Assembly (NCBI GenBank): GCA_035384605.1
Contig: DAOOIV010000108.1
Coordinates: forward strand, 1-17,038
Length of the DNA stretch: 17,038 nucleotides
Source: Phycisphaerae bacterium
GTDB lineage: Bacteria > Planctomycetota > Phycisphaerae > UBA1845 > PWPN01
Reading direction: 5' to 3'
Of the stretch, positions 14,211 to 17,038 are shown piece after piece; the stretch's first letter is position 1; each line of letters opens with the position of its first letter. Below the pieces are notes generated by a model, which saw only the letters and a list, made by a program, of their open reading frames with translations, was not told the origin of the DNA and made no database searches. The position numbers and the translations under genes are program-made.

Positions 14211-17038
14211 GTGAAAACGGCAACCAACACGATGCGGCGGATGGCGATGTTGGCGCTAGGTCTTTGTGCGACCTTGCCCGTTCTGGCTGCCACTCCCAGT
14301 GAACTGCTCGACAAAGCCGTCGAGTTGTTCCGTGAAGGCAAGTATCAACAGGCTCAAGAGGTGCTGTTGGAAATCGATCGCGAGCAGCTCCCCGCGGATC
14401 GTCGGGATCAACGAGACGAACTCGCCGAAGTGATCACGACCGCCGTCAACCAATCGGTCAAGGCCACACAGAACCTGGAGGACGCGGTTGCAGCGCAGGC
14501 CGGGAACGACTTAAACACCGCCGAGAAGCTCTTCCAGGCGGTCACTGAGAACAAGTATGCGACCGAGGCCCAGAAGCGCAAGGCCGCCGAAGGCCTGGAA
14601 CTGATCAAAAAGCAGCGGGACCTGGCCGGGAAGATCGAGGCTGCCCAGCCGCCAAGCACTCGTCCGACGGGTCCTGCGGCGTCCAGGCCTGCCGATGCCT
14701 ACGGAAAGGCCCGCGAGGAACGGGCCCGTATTGAGGCTGCGGTGAAAATCAAGGCCGGCGAGGACGCGACCGCCAAGGGCCAATACGACCTGGCGGAACA
14801 ACATTTCCAAGAGGCCCTCAAGCTTGTTCCGAACCATCCCGCCGCGATCCACGGCCTGCAACTGGTCAAGCAGCACCGCAGTGTTGAAGGCAAGTCCAGT
14901 TTGATCGAGGAGACGGCCAATCGCAAGTTGCTTCGGTGGAAGCGAACGGTAAGTCTCTATCAGGAGGGCGTCCGGGAGGTTCGCGGTTTGATCAATGAGC
15001 GACGGTACGATGAGGCTCGTCGTCGCGTCGCGGACACCGGGCAGTTGCTCGATGCCGGCAGGCAGGATGCCAGCCCGCCATCAGACTACGAGGCCCTCAA
15101 ACGCGAGTTGGACGGGCTTGCCCGGCGCATTGAGGTCGAGGAAAAGGACGCCCTGGAGGCCAAGGCTATCGCGGACCGGAAGGCCACGCTCGAAACCGAT
15201 CGCCGGCGACAGTGGCGAGTCGAGCAGGAGAAGATGGAGCGTATCGGAGAGCTCTTCAACCAGGCCGAGCAACTCAAGCGACAGAAAGAATATGAGAAGG
15301 CGGCGGAGTTGCTCAGAGAAGCCATTGCTATTGATCCGACCTACGAGCGGGCCAAGTGGCAACTGGAAGCGATGGAAGACGCCGGACTGATCGACGACCA
15401 GAGGCGGAATCGCGAGCACTTCCTTAACCAGATGCAGGATGCTCTGCTGGAGGCCGACCGGGCCAAGACTCCGGTTGTGACCGGCAAGAACGACAAGATC
15501 ATTGCCTTTCCCGATGAAGAGCAATGGCGATTGATCAGCAGCCGCGATCCATACGGCGTGGATGGCGTGGGTGGTGAGACTGAAGCCGATCGGATTGCGG
15601 CCAAGGCCCTCAGCACTCCGTTGCCGCCCGACGTGCAGTTTGCCCAGGGTACGACCTTCAGGCAGGCGATCGACCGGCTTAAGGAGGTTGGAAGGATCCC
15701 CATCAATGTTAACTGGAGCACGCTCTCGATGGTGGGTATCGATCCCGACGGGGCCGAGGTAGGTGATTTGAATGTCGGGGGCGTGAAGCTCGAAACCGCT
15801 CTGGAAATGGTTCTGGATGTGGCGGGCGGAGTGGTCGGGAACATTGAACTGGGCTTTGATGTTCTCGAAGGCATTATTCTGGTGTCCACCGTGGAGGAAC
15901 TGAACCGCAAGACCGAGGTCCGTGTTTACGACATCCGCGATTTGCTTCTGCGCATCCGCAGCCTCTCCATCGGTCAGGGAGGCATGGGCGGCATGGGCAT
16001 GATGGGCGGTATGGGCATGATGGGCATGGGCATGATGGGCGGCATGATGGGCGGCATGGGCGGCTATGGCATGGGCGGCATGGGCGGCTATGGCATGGGC
16101 GGCATGGGCGGTGACGGCATGGGTGGCATGGGCGGCTATGGCATGGGCGGCTATGGCGGCGGCGGCGGCTATGGCACGGGGGGTACGGGCGGCGAGGACG
16201 AGGAAGAGGATGATCGCGAGGAACAAATAGACAACCTCAAAGAGTTGATTCAGAAGCTCGTTGAGCCGGGTACGTGGGAGGAGGAAGGCGGGGGCAACAT
16301 CGGTTCGCTCGACGTGTGGAATGATCGCCTGATTGTCCGGCATACCCGCCGTGCCCACCGGCAACTTCGCGAGTTGTTCAGGCAGTTACGCGAGGCCAGG
16401 GATCTTCAGGTGGCGGTGGAGGCCCGGTTCATTACCCTGACCAACAACTTCCTCGAAGAGATCGGCGTCGACCTGGACGTCATTTTGAACCAGGGCAACG
16501 CGGGCCTTGACCAAGCTATCGTTCCCTCGACCGGCGGCACCGGTGGTTACCAACAGGCGGTCAATCCGATTACCGGTATGGGCCTTCTGCAGACCAGGCA
16601 GATGACGCAGTATGGGTTCCTTCCGGCATCCGTCAGTGCGGGTGTGCCCCTGACGCAACAGGGCGGTTTCGTTCAACCGTTTGGAGCTGCCGGTTTGGTT
16701 CCTCAAGGAAGCCCTGAGAACTGGTGGGACAGGCATACAACCGCCGTTCCGTTGTTGAACAGTACCATGGGGCTGGCCTCGCCGAGGCCGACGGGCATCC
16801 CCGGCGGCTACGGGCCGCAGGCCTATCCTGCGTTTTCTCTGTTTGGCAGCTTCCTGGACAACATTCAGGTTGACTTCCTCCTGAAAGCAACCCAATTGGA
16901 TTCGCGGAGTTCAATAGTGGACGCTCCGCGATTGACCGTGTACAGCGGCCGGAGGGCCGAGATCCAAGTGCAGACCTCCTCCTACTTTGTGTCAGCACCT
17001 GGTCAACTGCCGGTCGGCGGGACGGGCATCAACGGACA
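14211..17038 (+). CDS. pilQ: Secretin of the type IV pilus / type II secretion class (PilQ/GspD-like), 3' end cut by window edge
   Basis: An open frame of 942 codons that leaves the window without a stop. GTG 14211 is chosen because TAGGAGA (14197-14203) lies 7 bases upstream; ATG 14232 is the alternative. Residues 1-26 are a signal peptide (LALGLCATLPVLA). Residues about 28-415 are helical, with TPR-like repeats (GKYQQAQEVL, KGQYDLAEQHFQEALKLVP, QKEYEKAAELLREAIAIDP) and charged coiled-coil-like stretches. A secretin N0/STN-like domain follows (about 470-580, FRQAIDRLKEVGRIPINVNW), then a 72-residue Gly/Met-rich insert (590-661), an acidic run and an N-domain (about 672-740). The secretin core begins at LQVAVEARFITLTNNFLEEI and continues with FLLKATQLDSRSSIVDAPRL before the edge. 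Secretins form the multimeric outer-membrane channel. Gene order after pilM favours PilQ, but GspD cannot be excluded. Confidence 0.88.
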   Translation, partial: MKTATNTMRRMAMLALGLCATLPVLAATPSELLDKAVELFREGKYQQAQEVLLEIDREQLPADRRDQRDELAEVITTAVNQSVKATQNLEDAVAAQAGNDLNTAEKLFQAVTENKYATEAQKRKAAEGLELIKKQRDLAGKIEAAQPPSTRPTGPAASRPADAYGKAREERARIEAAVKIKAGEDATAKGQYDLAEQHFQEALKLVPNHPAAIHGLQLVKQHRSVEGKSSLIEETANRKLLRWKRTVSLYQEGVREVRGLINERRYDEARRRVADTGQLLDAGRQDASPPSDYEALKRELDGLARRIEVEEKDALEAKAIADRKATLETDRRRQWRVEQEKMERIGELFNQAEQLKRQKEYEKAAELLREAIAIDPTYERAKWQLEAMEDAGLIDDQRRNREHFLNQMQDALLEADRAKTPVVTGKNDKIIAFPDEEQWRLISSRDPYGVDGVGGETEADRIAAKALSTPLPPDVQFAQGTTFRQAIDRLKEVGRIPINVNWSTLSMVGIDPDGAEVGDLNVGGVKLETALEMVLDVAGGVVGNIELGFDVLEGIILVSTVEELNRKTEVRVYDIRDLLLRIRSLSIGQGGMGGMGMMGGMGMMGMGMMGGMMGGMGGYGMGGMGGYGMGGMGGDGMGGMGGYGMGGYGGGGGYGTGGTGGEDEEEDDREEQIDNLKELIQKLVEPGTWEEEGGGNIGSLDVWNDRLIVRHTRRAHRQLRELFRQLREARDLQVAVEARFITLTNNFLEEIGVDLDVILNQGNAGLDQAIVPSTGGTGGYQQAVNPITGMGLLQTRQMTQYGFLPASVSAGVPLTQQGGFVQPFGAAGLVPQGSPENWWDRHTTAVPLLNSTMGLASPRPTGIPGGYGPQAYPAFSLFGSFLDNIQVDFLLKATQLDSRSSIVDAPRLTVYSGRRAEIQVQTSSYFVSAPGQLPVGGTGING
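15978..16193 (+). repeat. In-frame Gly/Met-rich low-complexity repeat inside the secretin gene
   Basis: These 216 bases are built from GGC and ATG codons in units such as GGCATGGGC and GGCTATGGCATGGGC, encoding 72 residues: 44 Gly, 20 Met, 5 Tyr, 2 Thr and 1 Asp. An acidic run (EDEEEDDREE, 16194-16223) follows at once. All units are multiples of 3 bases, so slippage or recombination would change length without breaking the frame. Confidence 0.95.

Noticed and set aside
15081..16364. Long 427-residue open frame on the - strand full of His-Ala repeats
   Set aside because: It lies opposite the secretin gene; the His-Ala runs are the reverse reading of GGC-ATG codons, and there is no ribosome binding site or known domain.

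Overview
The window is GC-rich and looks chromosomal, with six complete genes and two cut by its edges. All complete genes are on the + strand; a cinA gene enters from the left edge on the - strand. The gene style (a PilM carrying a PilN-like membrane tail, very large single-pass Pil inner-membrane proteins, a secretin with a TPR extension and a Gly/Met-rich insert, a big secreted glycosidase-like protein, a stand-alone four-helix-bundle gene) best fits an uncultured Planctomycetota, perhaps Phycisphaerae-like. That assignment is inference from gene style; there is no rRNA or other marker here.

Left part (1-7775): partial cinA (-); a 326-base divergent gap; a membrane-anchored alkaline phosphatase with a full set of metal and nucleophile residues; a 424-base non-coding gap with a hairpin, an 11-unit 9-bp G-rich tandem array and a 38-bp direct repeat; a four-helix-bundle (23S-IVS family) gene whose ribosome binding site lies in the second 38-bp copy; a 1083-residue secreted protein of six-hairpin glycosidase type; and a small lipoprotein of unknown function. 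These genes share no obvious pathway, though phosphatase and glycosidase-like protein both suit an organism that degrades polymers outside the cell.

Right part (7776-17038): a type IV pilus / type II secretion-like assembly operon in the classical M-N/O-P-Q order. A gap with a sigma70-like promoter and a repeated 15-mer leads into pilM (actin-like domain plus a PilN-type tail and membrane segment), then a PilO-like inner-membrane protein, a third single-pass protein at the PilP position, a 388-base hairpin-rich gap, and a secretin gene that runs off the right edge. Together they would form the alignment complex linking a cytoplasmic motor to an outer-membrane secretin pore. No motor ATPase, platform protein or pilin gene is in view.

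The most interesting points are the PilM-PilN fusion, the Met/Gly-rich block followed by an acidic stretch inside the secretin, the Arg-rich tails on the two middle proteins, the long structured leader before the secretin gene, and the G-rich array beside the four-helix-bundle gene. I see no CRISPR array, tRNA, rRNA, insertion sequence or phage gene. I did not find a clearly new defence or mobile system.
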